From the NCBI GenBank assembly GCA_023374025.1, contig SIJG01000009.1:1181558-1245557 (forward strand): 64,000 nt of DNA. Reading direction: 5' to 3'. The notes below the pieces were generated by a model. That model was given only the letters and a program-made list of their open reading frames with translations. It did no database searches and was not told where the DNA came from. The DNA comes from Heterodera schachtii (Eukaryota > Nematoda > Chromadorea > Rhabditida > Heteroderidae). The position numbers were made by a program, and so were the translations under genes. Of this stretch, positions 11,130 to 21,963 are shown in pieces. Each line of letters starts with the position of its first letter. The stretch's first letter is position 1.

Positions 11130-12400
11130 ATGGCCCATCTCACATAATTGGAATTTGATTTGATACACTCATTTGATTTGTTGATTCTTTCGTTCGAAAA
11201 CAATATACTTTTAATATCAATTGAAAAGTTTAGGCCTATTGAATTGTTTTTGGCCCGGTTCAAAATGCGGAAAATGGACAAATGGGGACTCCTAACTTTT
11301 TAGAACGGTTAAATCCGGAAGTGTTTGGGTATAAAAGTCGGGACTTTTATTTGCATATTTCGAGATTTTTGTGCATATTTGCATATTTTAGCTTTTTGTG
11401 CATATTTTTGACTTATTAGCATTTTTTCCTAATTTTTGAGAATTTATGAAAATTTCTTGTGAAAAATTAAAAACTTTTTTTGAAAATGTACCCCTAAAAA
11501 TCGTTTTTTTCACGAGAAATTTCCACCCGATGTGATTTCGAAACTCAAATATGCTCCAATTCAATCCTGCGAAGTGGAACCTTCGTTTTCGATTTGTAAG
11601 AATATTTTGGCAGACAACGGGACGAGCTCTACTGCCGAAAATCTTGAAAAATTTTTGATCTGCAAATGCAAAGAAAATTTTTTTTTTAATTGAATTTGCA
11701 CCCCTAATTGTTGATAAAATGGCTAAGGAAAAGCATTCGATTCGTCAACTCAAAATGAGGGTCCGGCGGTGTCGATAGGCGCCGCCGGAAAATTTTTTGG
11801 AAATTGTAATAAAATATGATAGGATAAGTTGCAAAATTCTCAAAAGATTTACTATTTTCTTCAAAAAAATAAATCGCAAAAAAGGCAAAAAAAAATGCAC
11901 CAAAAAGTTCAAGATAGAAGCTTCAAACCAAGTTAAAAACTCGTTTTCGTGCATATTAGGCTATAGAAAGTTAGCAAAAAAGGTAATTAGTAAAGTTGCA
12001 CGGGACCGGGAATTTTGACAAAAACCGGATATTCAAAAATATACCCATAAACTTTTTTAATTTTCGTTTGTGGGGAGAAATTCGAAAAATTCTGGATTTT
12101 TTTAAATAAATTAACAATCTCTTACATTTTTGCTTTTAAATCGCTAATCACTATTTTTGTGGCGCTATTTTCAAAACTCTTTAGGACATTGTGGTTGGGT
12201 GGGGTCCGGCGGTGCCGATAGGCGCCGCCGGAAAAATTTTGCAATTTTGAGTGTAATATATTAACAGAAAATAATAAACTGATGCATTAGTTTTAAAAAT
12301 TTAAATTTCAAATATATTCATTTTAGGTCCGGAAATTTCGCATTTCGCGCCAAAAAGCGAAATGCGAAACGCCAAAGGCGAAATGCGAAAAGCGAAACCT
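11130..12400. other. intergenic repeats with GC hairpins
   Basis: Contains a GCATATTT-rich segment (11340-11410) related to the tracts near 48720-49180, two GC GATA-loop hairpins (11762-11789 and 12206-12231), and a CGGGACCGGGAATTTTG element fragment at about 11999-12026. A short GCATTTCGC/GCGAAATGC inverted block at 12338-12400 abuts the pseudogene that follows. No gene seen. Confidence 0.5.
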
Positions 12401-12412
12401 CGGCCCATCCCT

Positions 12413-12713
12413 GGTTTCGACATATTGGTGGACGCGCATTTTGATGGCAGAAGCGAATTGACAATTTGGAGAGAAATAATTTTCGAGGGCATTGGACCAG
12501 AACCGAAACTGTTTGTACGGATCGATGACACTTTTGTGGATTTTTCATTGCCGGACCATCCGTTGCCCAACAAAATCCGCTTTAAGCACCTTCAGATTTT
12601 GTAATTTTAAACTTTTGTATTATATAATATAGGTTTAAAGCAGTTTTTATAATTGTGCAGCTACATTGACTATTCCGTCATTGAATTTCTCCATGCCAAC
12701 AAGCAAATTTATT
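12413..12713 (+). pseudogene. F-box-like family fragment (exon 2 end, exon 3 start)
   Basis: Starts abruptly at an ILVDAHFDGRSELTIW-like segment and includes HPLPNKIRF. It then keeps the usual exon 2/3 boundary (GTAATTTT to TGTGCAG) and a YIDYSVIEFLHANKQI start of exon 3 before breaking off. There is no start exon, no exon 4 and no stop context. It reads in frame for about 100 codons but cannot make a whole protein. Confidence 0.75.
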
Positions 12714-12808
12714 GTTTCTGTTTTAAGTTACATAACAATATATTTTTGCCTTTTGTGACGCACCAATCAATTGGAAAAAGGGCAAATTGTGCTAATTGAG
12801 CAACCAAA

Positions 12809-13290
12809 ATGAATAGACGGTAAGGAAATTTTTGTAATTTCAAAATTTTTAATTTACCCAATTTTTCCATGTTTCAGTTGGATTTGTAGCGACGTGTGGA
12901 TGGACATTCTCCCATCTTTTGACCATGCTCAACTCGGACTCAAAATGGCATTGCTTTCGCCCCGTTTTGATGCGTTGGTGGACACGCATTTCGATGGCAA
13001 AACTACGAAATTGACAATTTGGAGACGTATCGGAATTCGCGACGGCACTGGACCAGAATCGAGACTGACTGAACGTCGGGTCGATGGCAAATTTGTGGAG
13101 TTTCCGCTGCCGGACCGTCCGTTGCCCAACAAAATTCGCTTTAAGGATCTTTGGATTACGTAATAATAACATAAATTTTCTGTGTCTACTAATGTATTTT
13201 TTATTTCATCAGGTACATTGACGATTCCGTCATTGAATTTATCCGTTCAAATAAGCAAATTTGGGACAGAAATGGCACCAAATTGGGGAA
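12809..13290 (+). pseudogene. F-box-like family gene, 5' part, broken in exon 3
   Basis: Start exon 12809-12819 (M-N-R-R), exon 2 12878-13159 and exon 3 from 13213 join perfectly in phase. Exon 2 encodes WICSDVWMDILPSFDHAQLG and RPLPNKIRF. Exon 3 reads YIDDSVIEFIRSNKQIWDRN and is cut after GGCACCAAATTGG by the fold-back element at 13291-13986. The promoter-proximal sequence GTGCTAATTGAGCAACCAAA is shared with the paralogue starting at 21056. As it stands the gene runs into the transposon and is probably non-functional. Confidence 0.8.
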
Positions 13291-13986
13291 CCGCCCACTT
13301 TGGCGCGGCCATTTTGGCGCGGCCACTTTGGCGCCGGTATTTTGGCGCGAGGTTTTTTTGGCGCGAGCTTTTTTGGCGCGGGCCATTTTGGCGCCCTATA
13401 TAAAATGGCTTTTTTGGCGCCAGTGTTAAAAAATCTCCAAAAAATTTCAAAAAAATTTTAATTTGTCTTTCTTTGTGCATAATAATAAGCCATTTTCTTT
13501 CAAAGTACCATTCTAATGCAATTGCTAGCAATGGCGCTGAATTGTGGTGCCTAATTTAACTTTTATATTTCTTTTCAAAATTACCATTAGGGTGGTTTTC
13601 GAGGGTGTTGATCATAATCTGATCATAGATTTGACTAATTACGAACCCCGGACTAAAATTCGAACAAGTACACTGGATTTTGACTCGAAAATTCGAAACC
13701 CGACCCGGTATTCGATGGTACACAACACTTTATAAAATAAAACTTTTACTTTTTAGCAAAATTCCATTATATGGTAGTTCACAGCAAGAAAAAATTGATT
13801 TTTACAGGGTTAGTTCCAAATTTTGAAAAATTTTAAAAAAAATTTTACGGCGCCAAAAAAGCCATTTTATATAGGGCGCCAAAACGGCCGCGCCAAAATG
13901 GCCGCGCCAAAATGGCCCGCGCCAAAAAAGCTCGCGCCAAAAAAACCTCGCGCCAAAATACCCGCGCCAAAATACCCGCGCCAAAG
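13291..13986. mobile_element. fold-back element with arrays of TTTTGGCGCG
   Basis: Two inverted arms (about 13297-13421 and 13851-13986) each hold 9-10 copies of TTTTGGCGCG-type motifs at 11-15 bp spacing. At each inner edge lies a TATATAAA box (13397-13404 and, reversed, 13867-13874). The centre (13430-13840) is AT-rich and includes a copy of the GGTTTTCGAGGGTGTTGATC dispersed repeat. Left of it lies exon 3 of one F-box-like copy; right of it lies exon 2 of another. Confidence 0.8.
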
Positions 13987-14480
13987 TTTGACGCTTTGGA
14001 GAGAAATAATAATTTGCGACGGCATTGGACCAGAACCGAGACTGACTGAACGGATTGATGGCACATTTGTGCAATTTCCTCTGCCGGACCATCCGTTGCC
14101 CAATAAAATTCGATTTAAGGACATTTGGATTATGTAATAAAAACAAAAAAATTTGTGTGTACTAATGCATTTTATATTTCATCAGGTACATTGACGATTC
14201 CGTGCTCTCATTTATCCGTTCAAATAAGCAAATTTGGGACAGAAGTGGCACCAAATTGCTCATCCAAATAAAACTAGACGAAAATGTTATCAAGCCGATT
14301 TTGGATGTGTTTACCAGTGAAATTTGGCCCGTTTTTGAGACAAATGTTCGCCATTTGCGCTTTACCAATGCCAATGATTTGGACAAATTGCGTCGCCGCA
14401 CTTCGCCTACACTGCTCACTGATCTTGATCAATTGAATTCAATCCAATCTGTTGGTCTGTTCCCCGAGCAGATTGCGGTA
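13987..14480 (+). pseudogene. F-box-like family gene, middle part
   Basis: Begins inside exon 2 at a TLWREI-like segment and runs through HPLPNKIRF to the donor after 14133. Exon 3 (14186 onward) reads YIDDSVLSFIRSNKQIWDRS and a TSPTLLTDLDQLNS segment, and breaks off after GLFPEQIA at about 14478. The expected DGPNA..GQALxKWLHTP segment is missing. The break lies next to a 10-bp sequence, TATCGATGGT (14485-14494), repeated at 16788-16797 on the far side of the Merlin-containing insertion. Confidence 0.75.
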
Positions 14481-14769
14481 ATACTATCGATGGTGCCCCC
14501 CTTTTTTCAAGAAAATTTTTCTTAAAAATTTTTTCGAGTTAAAGCTATTTTAAGGGTTTTCAAGGTCGGGGAATCCGATTCTGATATCCAATGCGCTCCA
14601 TTTTGAATCCCGAACCCGGATTCGAACAAAATGTCAAAATTAAATTTTCAAAAAATTCAAATTTATGCAACAATACAACTCAAATGCACGAATTAACTCA
14701 AATAAGCTCATTCATAATTTGTTTTGCGTTTTCTTGAGTGTTTCTAGCTTTTATTTTTGAACGGCTGCG

Positions 14770-15737
14770 TTGGAAGGGCTTCAGAATTTTACGTTGAAAA
14801 AATTGCACGAGAAACTGGCGCTGGAAGACAATGATTTCGACGCTTGGCTTGAACAATTGGGTCTTCTGCACGCCCGTCGGTCGTGTCCTCAGTGTAATGG
14901 CGATACTTCGATAAAAGCTAAGGAAGGTCGTCGTTATGGAACTTGGAGATGCAAATCAAAGAATTGTCGCAAAGAGACGGGGTATATGGTCGGAACGTTT
15001 TTTGAAGGTTTATCTGAGTCCAAATTCGATAGGCAGTATAGCTTTAGGCTCAAAATTGTCGACCAAACATATTTTCGAACTGACATATTTGTGGTCAAGG
15101 AAATATGGAACCTTAGCTGATATTCAGCAAGAAACCGGGCATGGTCCTAACACAGTTGTGGATTGGTTAAATTTTTGCCGTGACGTTTGCGCTGAATTCT
15201 TCGTGCGCCAACCAAATACTATCGGCGGACCTGGTTTTCGCCAATGGGATTTTTTTAGTCTCGTTTTTTGTAGGATGCATCGTCGAAATTGACGAGACGC
15301 TTGTTGTAAAAAGAAAGAATGGCGTTGGGCGTGTTCTGGAGAAGCAGGAAATTTGGCTATTCGGTGGCGTCGAACGTGACTCCAACTGGGAACGCGTTTT
15401 TATGGTTCCAGTGGAATCGCGTGGAGCGAACCGTCTTATTCCACTTATCCAACAATATATCCTCCCGGGGACCACTATTGTATCGGATGAGTGGCGTTCA
15501 TACCGTGGCATTCCCAATTTGCCTCAAAATTACACCCATTGGACTGTAAATCATTCGAGAAATTTTGTCAATCCTGCGAACCGCTTTGCCCACACTCAGA
15601 ATGTAGAATCGATGTGGAAAAAATTAAAACGAAACTTCAAACAGCAATTCGGAAACACAACCGAAACCTACGATACCTATTTTCCCGAATTTGTTTGGCT
15701 CCAAATTTATCAGAATATGACCACAAAACTCATTTAA
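14770..15737 (+). CDS. Merlin (IS1595/ISXO2-type) transposase, three exons
   Basis: Exons 14770-15007, 15048-15233 and 15274-15737 join in phase through two 40-nt GT-AG introns, giving about 295 codons. The N-terminal zinc ribbon has CPQC and CKSKNC. TYLWS, QETGHGPNTVVDW and IGGPG lead into the DDE core: IVEIDET (first Asp), VSDEWRSY (second Asp) and TQNVESMWKKLK (catalytic Glu). All are present, so the protein may be active. Merlin transposases cut and paste DNA through terminal inverted repeats. The start is uncertain: there is no in-frame ATG before the zinc ribbon, an in-frame TGA lies at 14758, and CTTCAG at about 14787 could be an acceptor for an upstream exon. I did not find clear terminal repeats. 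The frame changes in the raw sequence are explained by the introns and are not decay. Confidence 0.85.
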
Positions 15738-16920
15738 ATGTTTAATGAACATGAAAAAATAATACAGCCGAAAAATCACTTAGGTACTTCACCGGGGTCC
15801 GAACCTGACCCCCTCCCCCTCATAATGATACCTCAGAATCCCCATTTATGTAGGGATTCTGATGTCTTAACGAAGCCTTAACCAAAATGTAATTTCAAAT
15901 TCTTGATCAGCGCCTAAAATAACCCTTAAGACATATTTTTTTGAAGATTTTGGGACAAAAAATTTTTTCACTCAAAAATCATATGCAACCCCACTTTGGT
16001 CCCGAATCCCAAAATGAGTTTTATTGTTAAAATTTCCTTCAAAAAATAATATTCAAAAATTTTCCCGGCGGCGCATATCGGCACCGCCGGACCCCCATTT
16101 TACCATATTTTTGAAAATGGAGACAAAAATGGCAAAGATGGTAATTTTTTGGCGAAAAACGGTTAAAATTTTTTGTTGAATACACCCCTAATTCGGGATT
16201 TCAACAAACGAAATATATACCCCTAAAAAACAACTGAAAAAAGAAAAATACACCCCTCTTTTCAGAATTGAGTGCTGAATTTTTTCTCAAAAATTAAAAT
16301 TTAGAAAAATTAAATAAAACAAATAAATTCTCCCGATTTTTCTTTATTTTTTAAGCTTTATCCAGTAACATTGTCCAACCCTGAAGCGCGAGTTATGAAT
16401 TTCGAAAAATTAGCGTAAATTTCCCGGGCTCAAAAATGAAAAATTTTCAAAATTTAAAAACAAAATCCCATTTTTCGGAAACGGTTCATAATTGTATTTG
16501 AATATTTTGGAGGGTTTTGTCAATGTTTTGTAAATATCTTTGGAATTTTTCACTTTTTCACGCAAAATTCAGAAATTTTTTAACAAAAATGCAACAAAAA
16601 ATAATTTTTTTTGACGCGATCACATTTTTTGGCGACATGTTCAAAAAATTTCAAAATGTTTTTCATTAATAAATCAGTCGAAAAATAATCCCACAGTCTC
16701 TATTAATCACGCAGTCTCTAATTATCTCGCCTTTTCTGAGGAGGTTGAAAAATAATCCCCCATGGGCTATAATTAGAGCATATACGGTATCGATGGTACC
16801 CCATTTTCCGAAAATTTCATTTTGTTAATCGATGGGTCAACAATTTCTAAAAGATGGCCGCCCTATTCATTAAACAACTAATTGATTGACTGATTGCTTT
16901 TCATTTGCCATTGCCACTTC
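15738..16920. other. repeat-rich interior and flank of the Merlin insertion
   Basis: Contains a reversed GC hairpin (16063-16090), CACCCCTAA-type repeats near 16190-16260 and AT-rich DNA. No gene other than the end of the transposase. Confidence 0.4.
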
Positions 16921-16933
16921 CTTTTTGTTTAGG

Positions 16934-17110
16934 CATTTCTCAGTGCCACCACTTCTTCAGTCAGCTACAAAATTCGACTTGAACTTTATGAGTCAACACC
17001 AATTGGAACATTTGAAATGGTGAACGAGCGGACCAAAGAAAAGCTGACCCTTATGGCTTCTTGCGGACGAAGAAAAAGAAGCGGGTCAAAGCAACGAAAT
17101 ATCGTCGGAT
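16934..17110 (+). pseudogene. F-box-like family exon 4 remnant
   Basis: After the acceptor GTTTAG the frame reads AFLSATTSSVSYKIRLEL and TFEMVNERTKEKLTL, the family's exon 4. It then jumps directly to sequence matching the last exon and 3' UTR of the 9479 gene (GAAAAAGAAGCGG, then AATTATATTGGAGAAATGGC). About 60 codons of exon 4 and the last intron are deleted. It is probably the 3' end of the gene interrupted at 14478. Confidence 0.75.
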
Positions 17111-17439
17111 TTCGCGGAAATGAATTAATTAATTATATTGGAGAAATGGCCGATCTCATCCAATTGGAAACGGATTTTAGATGCTTATTGTTGATTCTTC
17201 GTTCGAATATACAAATAAATGTGTATTTATTTGTTTGTTTGCTTTTTGATTATGGCCAATAAACTGAAGATTTTTAATTGATTTGACGCCTAAAGTGAAA
17301 AGAGTGCCCTTATTTTAAGCGATGCTAAAAATATATATATATAATATACATAAGGACAAATACGATTATCAGTAATAGAAATAATGATTTATCAATCCGT
17401 AATCTTAATCCATCCGATTTCACTTCACATTTCAAATCA

Positions 17440-17571
17440 TTAATTTCTGTCCAAGACAAATGTGTGGCCGGCAGTCACCAAATGCCAAAATGCTCTCATG
17501 GCAATGTCCATGCCCTCCTCCACCACGGTTTGGAGAAGACATTTGACGCATGAATCGCCTTTCCCGTGCAT
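17440..17571 (-). CDS. possible 43-aa ORF, unknown
   Basis: ATG at 17571 opens a short frame with balanced codon use (MHGKGDSCVKCLLQTVVEEG at its start, ending TAGHTFVLDRN, TAA). It lies in a locally GC-richer patch between two F-box-like genes and converges on the upstream pseudogene. It may be a complete small protein or the last exon of something lost. No family recognised. Confidence 0.3.
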   Translation of the reverse strand: MHGKGDSCVKCLLQTVVEEGMDIAMRAFWHLVTAGHTFVLDRN

Positions 17572-17643
17572 TTGAAACCAAACAGGAACAAATTATGGAA
17601 ACACGGAAGGCAGCAGACGGCACAACAACAAATAGTCAATAAG

Positions 17644-17823
17644 ATGGCGACCACAACATTGCCGGCCACAAACGCAGAACTGAAATTAATGAATGGGGAG
17701 GAGTTACTACTGTATTGGAGTGTTTGGTGGTGGTTGGGGTTACTGTACGCGGGTCTATTGCAAAACGAACATAATGGATTGGTTGATTACATGGTCCTGC
17801 TGCTGTATCGGCTCAGAAAATGA
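17644..17823 (+). CDS. possible small hydrophobic ORF, unknown
   Basis: ATG at 17644 opens a 59-codon frame with a Trp/Leu-rich stretch (YWSVWWWLGLLYAGLL) followed by MVLLLYRLRK. It could be a membrane peptide, but no splice or homology evidence supports it. Confidence 0.2.
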   Translation: MATTTLPATNAELKLMNGEELLLYWSVWWWLGLLYAGLLQNEHNGLVDYMVLLLYRLRK

Positions 17824-18488
17824 GGGGGAACAATTAGAATACGGACCGGACCAAAAAATGACGCGAAACGCGGTAGAGAATGTTGGAGAAAAATTCACCA
17901 CAAATTGCGATTACGTCCCACCCCTCCTCCATGCCTTGGAATTTGCGTGTTTAATTTTCATTTTTTTAATTTGAGGGCCTTTAAATTTTTAATTTTTTGA
18001 ATTTCAAAAATTGCTGCTGCTCAAAATCACAGCACCTGCTATTTTTGTTGCTGACAAAAGACGTCGTTGAGAAGCAATGCGACGATGAGAAAAATAAACA
18101 GCAGAAAATTATTATTGTTTGAAGCCATGGCAAAAAAAGGAAAGGGAAAACTCTGACAAATTTGAAAAAATTTGTGAGAAAAATGAATGTGAAAATTTGA
18201 TGTACATACCAATTTTCTATATAAAAATTTTTTTTTTTGAAATTTTTTAGTGGTAAATAAAGACCCTAAAAGATTTTTTGATACAGAATATTACATAGAA
18301 TGGCATTCGCGTTCAACGACCCGTTCCTTTTTATACCCGACAAACGTCGACTCCGACTTTTCCCACCCCCGAGGGCTCGCGGCGTTACGCTAATATTTTA
18401 GTATAAAAATGCCCTTTTTTTTCTCCTCCTCCTCATTTCATTCTCTTATTCATTCTTCCTATATTTTCCGGTCATTTTGTTCCTGCAA

Positions 18489-20072
18489 ATGTCTTCTGAA
18501 ATTATGTACGTTTATAATATTTCTTTTCTTCTGACATTTCGCATTTCTCGCTTTGATGCTTTTCTTTTTCTTAATTAATTAATTCATTTGCCCAATTCTT
18601 TCAGTTGGTCTGCCATGGTTCTTCTGTTGGTCGGCTGTGGCACCATTCTTTGGTTCTTTTTGGGCCATGTCAAAAAACGACGACGCCCTCACAAAAAAAT
18701 GTAAGAAATTCTACAAATTTGAGAATTCCATAAAATTCTTCATTTTTTCAGCTTTATCTGCGGCGATTGTTGGCTTTTGGTGTTCGATTTTCTTGCGCCT
18801 TCTCAACTTGGCCTCGAAATTGCACTGATCAACCGCCGCTTTGACTTTTACGTGGATGAACACTTCAAGACACGCAAATGGAAATTGAACAACAAATTGC
18901 TAATCCAATGGGACATCGAAGAAAATGGCACGAAGAAAATGCAAATTGTCAATTCCGATGGAAATCCATTGCCAATTCCGCAAAATCCGTTGCCGAACAA
19001 AGTCATCGGATTCAGATACATTCAGATCAAGTAAAATTTTGATTAATTTGCAATTTTTCATCTACTTTTTCGGCTTTTCAGTTACATCGATCAAAATGTC
19101 GTCGCTTTTCTCCGCCGTTTTCACAGTCGAATTTTCGCCGTTTGTGCAACCGTTTTAAACATTACCACTGAAAATGTTCGCATTTTGAACTACTTTTTGC
19201 TCAACATTTTGCCAATGCTCCGCGTTTCTATTCGTGTGATGTTTTTGAGTTCCATCGCTTTTCGCCGTCTACATCAATTGGCCCCGGCACTGCTCAACGA
19301 ATGTCCATCACTTCGCTTTGTCTCTTTCAATGATGCCATTCTGCCCGCTTTTCCGCCCGATGAAAGTGCCAACGCATCGGATGGCCAAGCTGTGGCCAAA
19401 TGGTTATTAACGCCTCGTCCGAATGGTCGGCCCAAGTGGCTCAGATGCTCTTTGAATTCACCGGTGGAGGAGCAATGGTCGTCAATGATTGAACAGCTCA
19501 AAGCGGTGATTATCCCTATTTAATTGGTTTTTCTATGATTTTTTGTCCCATTTCTTAGGCATTTTCTAATGCTTCTTCTCCGGTTACTTTTGGCATTGTT
19601 TTTCACTTTCCGCCGTCTTCTCCGATTGACTTCATTGTGCCATTTGATCTGATCAACGAAGTGACTGGAGAGAAATTGTATCTTCTACAATCAGCAAATG
19701 GTTTTTGGCTCAGCCGTTGTCCAATTGGATGGGATTGGAGAAAATGGGACAATGTGGCGGAAGAACTCAAAGCTCGACAGAACCCAATTGATTTTGTGAT
19801 CGAAGATGGCAGATACGACGACGGGTGAACATTTCTAAAATGCTTGATCATTTTATGAGTCCAATCGTCGAAAATTGCTTAGACTTTTTGCTTTCAAATG
19901 GTACCAAAAATGTACGGTTAATGGACAGAATTGTGGTACAAAAAGTCATTTTAGTTGGTTGGACACATAAAATGCCATTGAACTCATACAAATTGAATGT
20001 GCAATAGGATTATCTTTTTTCAGTATTTGCGACGCCGCTTCTCCTGGACCGAGTGGTCAGCAGCAGAAATGA
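18489..20072 (+). CDS. membrane-anchored F-box-like family protein, intact, 376 aa
   Basis: Six exons join in phase: 18489-18505, 18605-18700, 18752-19030, 19082-19505, 19559-19824 and 20024-20072 (stop TGA). Exon 2 is extra compared with paralogues and adds a hydrophobic helix AMVLLLVGCGTILWFFLGHV followed by KKRRRPHKK. The helix sits 9 residues from the start, so it is a signal anchor. The basic cluster after it predicts the long C-terminal part on the cytosolic side. The rest follows the family: FDFLAPSQLGLEIALINRRF (F-box-like), NPLPNKVIGF, YIDQNVVAFL, a Leu-rich middle, AVAKWLLTPRPNGRPKWLR, a LINEVTGEKLYL-type block and a short last exon ending SGQQQK. It belongs to a different branch from the 9479 gene. 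The open frame over six exons argues that it is functional. Substrate and location are inference. Confidence 0.8.
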
Positions 20073-20715
20073 ATTAATTAATTAATTGATGCGATTATGT
20101 GATCGAAAATGATGTTGGCATTTTGCCTTTTAAATATTGTATATAATTGTTTGTCTGTTTGTTTGTATTTGACTTTTGTTTGATCTCGCAAATGCGTCCA
20201 TTTACATTGTATTTTATGTGTATGTAATTAATTCATTAATTGTGAGTAATCGTTGATAAATGGCAAATGATTAATGGTAGTTTTCGAGATCAGCAAGAAT
20301 ATTTCAACGATTTGTACTAGCACAAGGGATAAGACAAGGAACGGACCAAAAAAAATACGCGGTAGAGGGTAATACTGCACGCTTAAATTCAAAAAAATTT
20401 GAATATTTTATTCAATTTAACGGTTTTGATCAAAAAAAGTTACTAAATAAAATTGTTTTTTCTCAAAAAACTCAAAATGCCTAAGCCTAAAATTTCACCT
20501 CATCGCCAACCAAAAAAGCCTAAAATGAGGCTAGGTAATTAAAGTCACAAAAGTTCCCCATAGAGGTGGAGGACGGAAAAGGAAAAATGCAATCTCTGAC
20601 AAATTTGGAAAAAAAATCATTAAAAAATGATTCAAAAATTCGACAGATAAAAAATAATTTTTTGTTTTTTTGAATTTTTAACGGTAAATAAATGCCATAA
20701 CAGGTTTTTTCCAAT
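20073..20715. other. 3' flank and AT-rich intergenic DNA
   Basis: Includes the flank sequence duplicated at 6280-6460 and an AT-rich tract with a short TGAGGC-type repeat end at 20500-20535. No gene seen. Confidence 0.4.
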
Positions 20716-21029
20716 TCCGGTCATTCCAAAAGCGAAAGTATCTGAATGGGTCGATGACAATTTGGTGCATTTTCCTCTGCCGGACTGTCCGTTGCCCAAC
20801 AAAATTCGCTTTACGAACCTTTGGATTGAGTAAATTGAACTTTGTGTATTTTAAGTAGAGTAGAGCGGGACCGGGAATTTTTGGCTGGGAAAACTGGGAA
20901 AAACCGGGAATTAGGTACTCAGTTGTACCGCTTTTTTCAGTACCAGGTCCCGTGTGTATTTAAATTCAGGTACATTGACCATTCCGTCATTGAATTTCTG
21001 CTTTCGAACAAGCAAATTTTGGACAGAAT
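20716..21029 (+). pseudogene. F-box-like family fragments
   Basis: 20740-20830 encodes the end of exon 2 (VHFPLPDCPLPNKIRF). 20968-21029 encodes the start of exon 3 (YIDHSVIEFLLSNKQILDRM) and stops there. The intron between them holds an inserted CGGGACCGGG repeat (20870-20955). Neither start nor end is present. Confidence 0.75.
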
Positions 21030-21055
21030 GAAAGTGTGCTAATTGAGCCACCAAA

Positions 21056-21932
21056 ATGAACAGACGGTAAGGAAATTTTATAAATTTCAAAATTTCCATT
21101 TTTTCCTAATTTTTCCATGTGTCAGTTGGATGTGCGGCGACATTTGGCTGAACATTCTGCCCTTCTTTGACCATGCTAAACAAGCAATCGGAATTAGCAA
21201 GGACGAAGGACCAAATGCAAATGATAATGGACCAAAATCGAAATTGTCTGTACGGATCGGTGGCAAAAGGATGGATTTTCCATTGCCTGAGCATCCGCTG
21301 CCAAACAAAATCCGCTTTAAGGACCTCAAGATTAAGTAATTTTAATTTTTTGATTTTATATAAAAGCATTTTTTGTATTCTTCAGGTACATTGATCACTT
21401 TGTGCTCGAATTTCTCCGTTCCAACAAGCAAATTTGGGACAGAAGTGGCACCAATTTGGAATTGAATATTGAACATTGTGACCAGTCAATTTGGGATGTT
21501 TTTGCCCGTGAAATTTGGCCAATTTTTGCGCCAAACATTCGCCATTTCATTTTCAAAGATGGCAATCATTTGGACAATTTGCGCAGTCGCACTTCACCGA
21601 CAATTCTCACTGATCTCATCCAGTTGAATTCAATCAATTCTGGTCTTATGTATCCCGATGGAATTGCTTTTGATGGGCCAAATGCAATTTCTGCTTGGCA
21701 GGCTTTGGCCAAATGGTTACACACTCCGACAAAAAATGGACAACCGAAGGAATTGCGTTGGAATGGTTTTTCAAAATCCGAATGGATCACCAATTTCAGA
21801 GAAGTGATCGGCCATATTTATAATTAATTGATGCATTTGATTTACGCTTCCTTTTATTTTGTTTAGACATTTCGCCGTGCCACCACTTCAGTCAGTTACA
21901 AAATTTATTTCACGAGAATGTCCTTAAATTAA
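21056..21932 (+). pseudogene. F-box-like family gene with internal deletion and early stop
   Basis: Exons 21056-21066, 21126-21335, 21386-21803 and 21867-21932 join in phase. Exon 2 lost about 25 codons in frame: FFDHAKQAIGI replaces the FDHAQLGLKMALLSxRF segment, so half of the F-box-like motif is gone. Exon 3 is complete (QIWDRSGTNLELN through KWLHTPTKNGQP). Exon 4 starts normally (TFRRATTSVSYKIYF) but ends at TAA after 21 codons and lacks the FELVNERTKEKLTL block. It could still make a shortened protein of about 250 aa; I call it a decaying gene. Confidence 0.7.
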
Positions 21933-21963
21933 AAAAAATTAATTAATTTAAAATTTAATTAGT

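Noticed and set aside
13201..14146. Several ORFs of 60-114 codons with WRGYFGARFFWRE-like or PKKLAPKKPRAK-like sequence
   Set aside because: They are translations of the TTTTGGCGCG tandem arrays of the fold-back element and exist in all frames.
14936..15292. Frameshifted, dead Merlin transposase
   Set aside because: The frame changes coincide with two 40-nt GT-AG introns whose removal restores SKLSTKHIF and IGGPG-CIVEIDE in a single frame.
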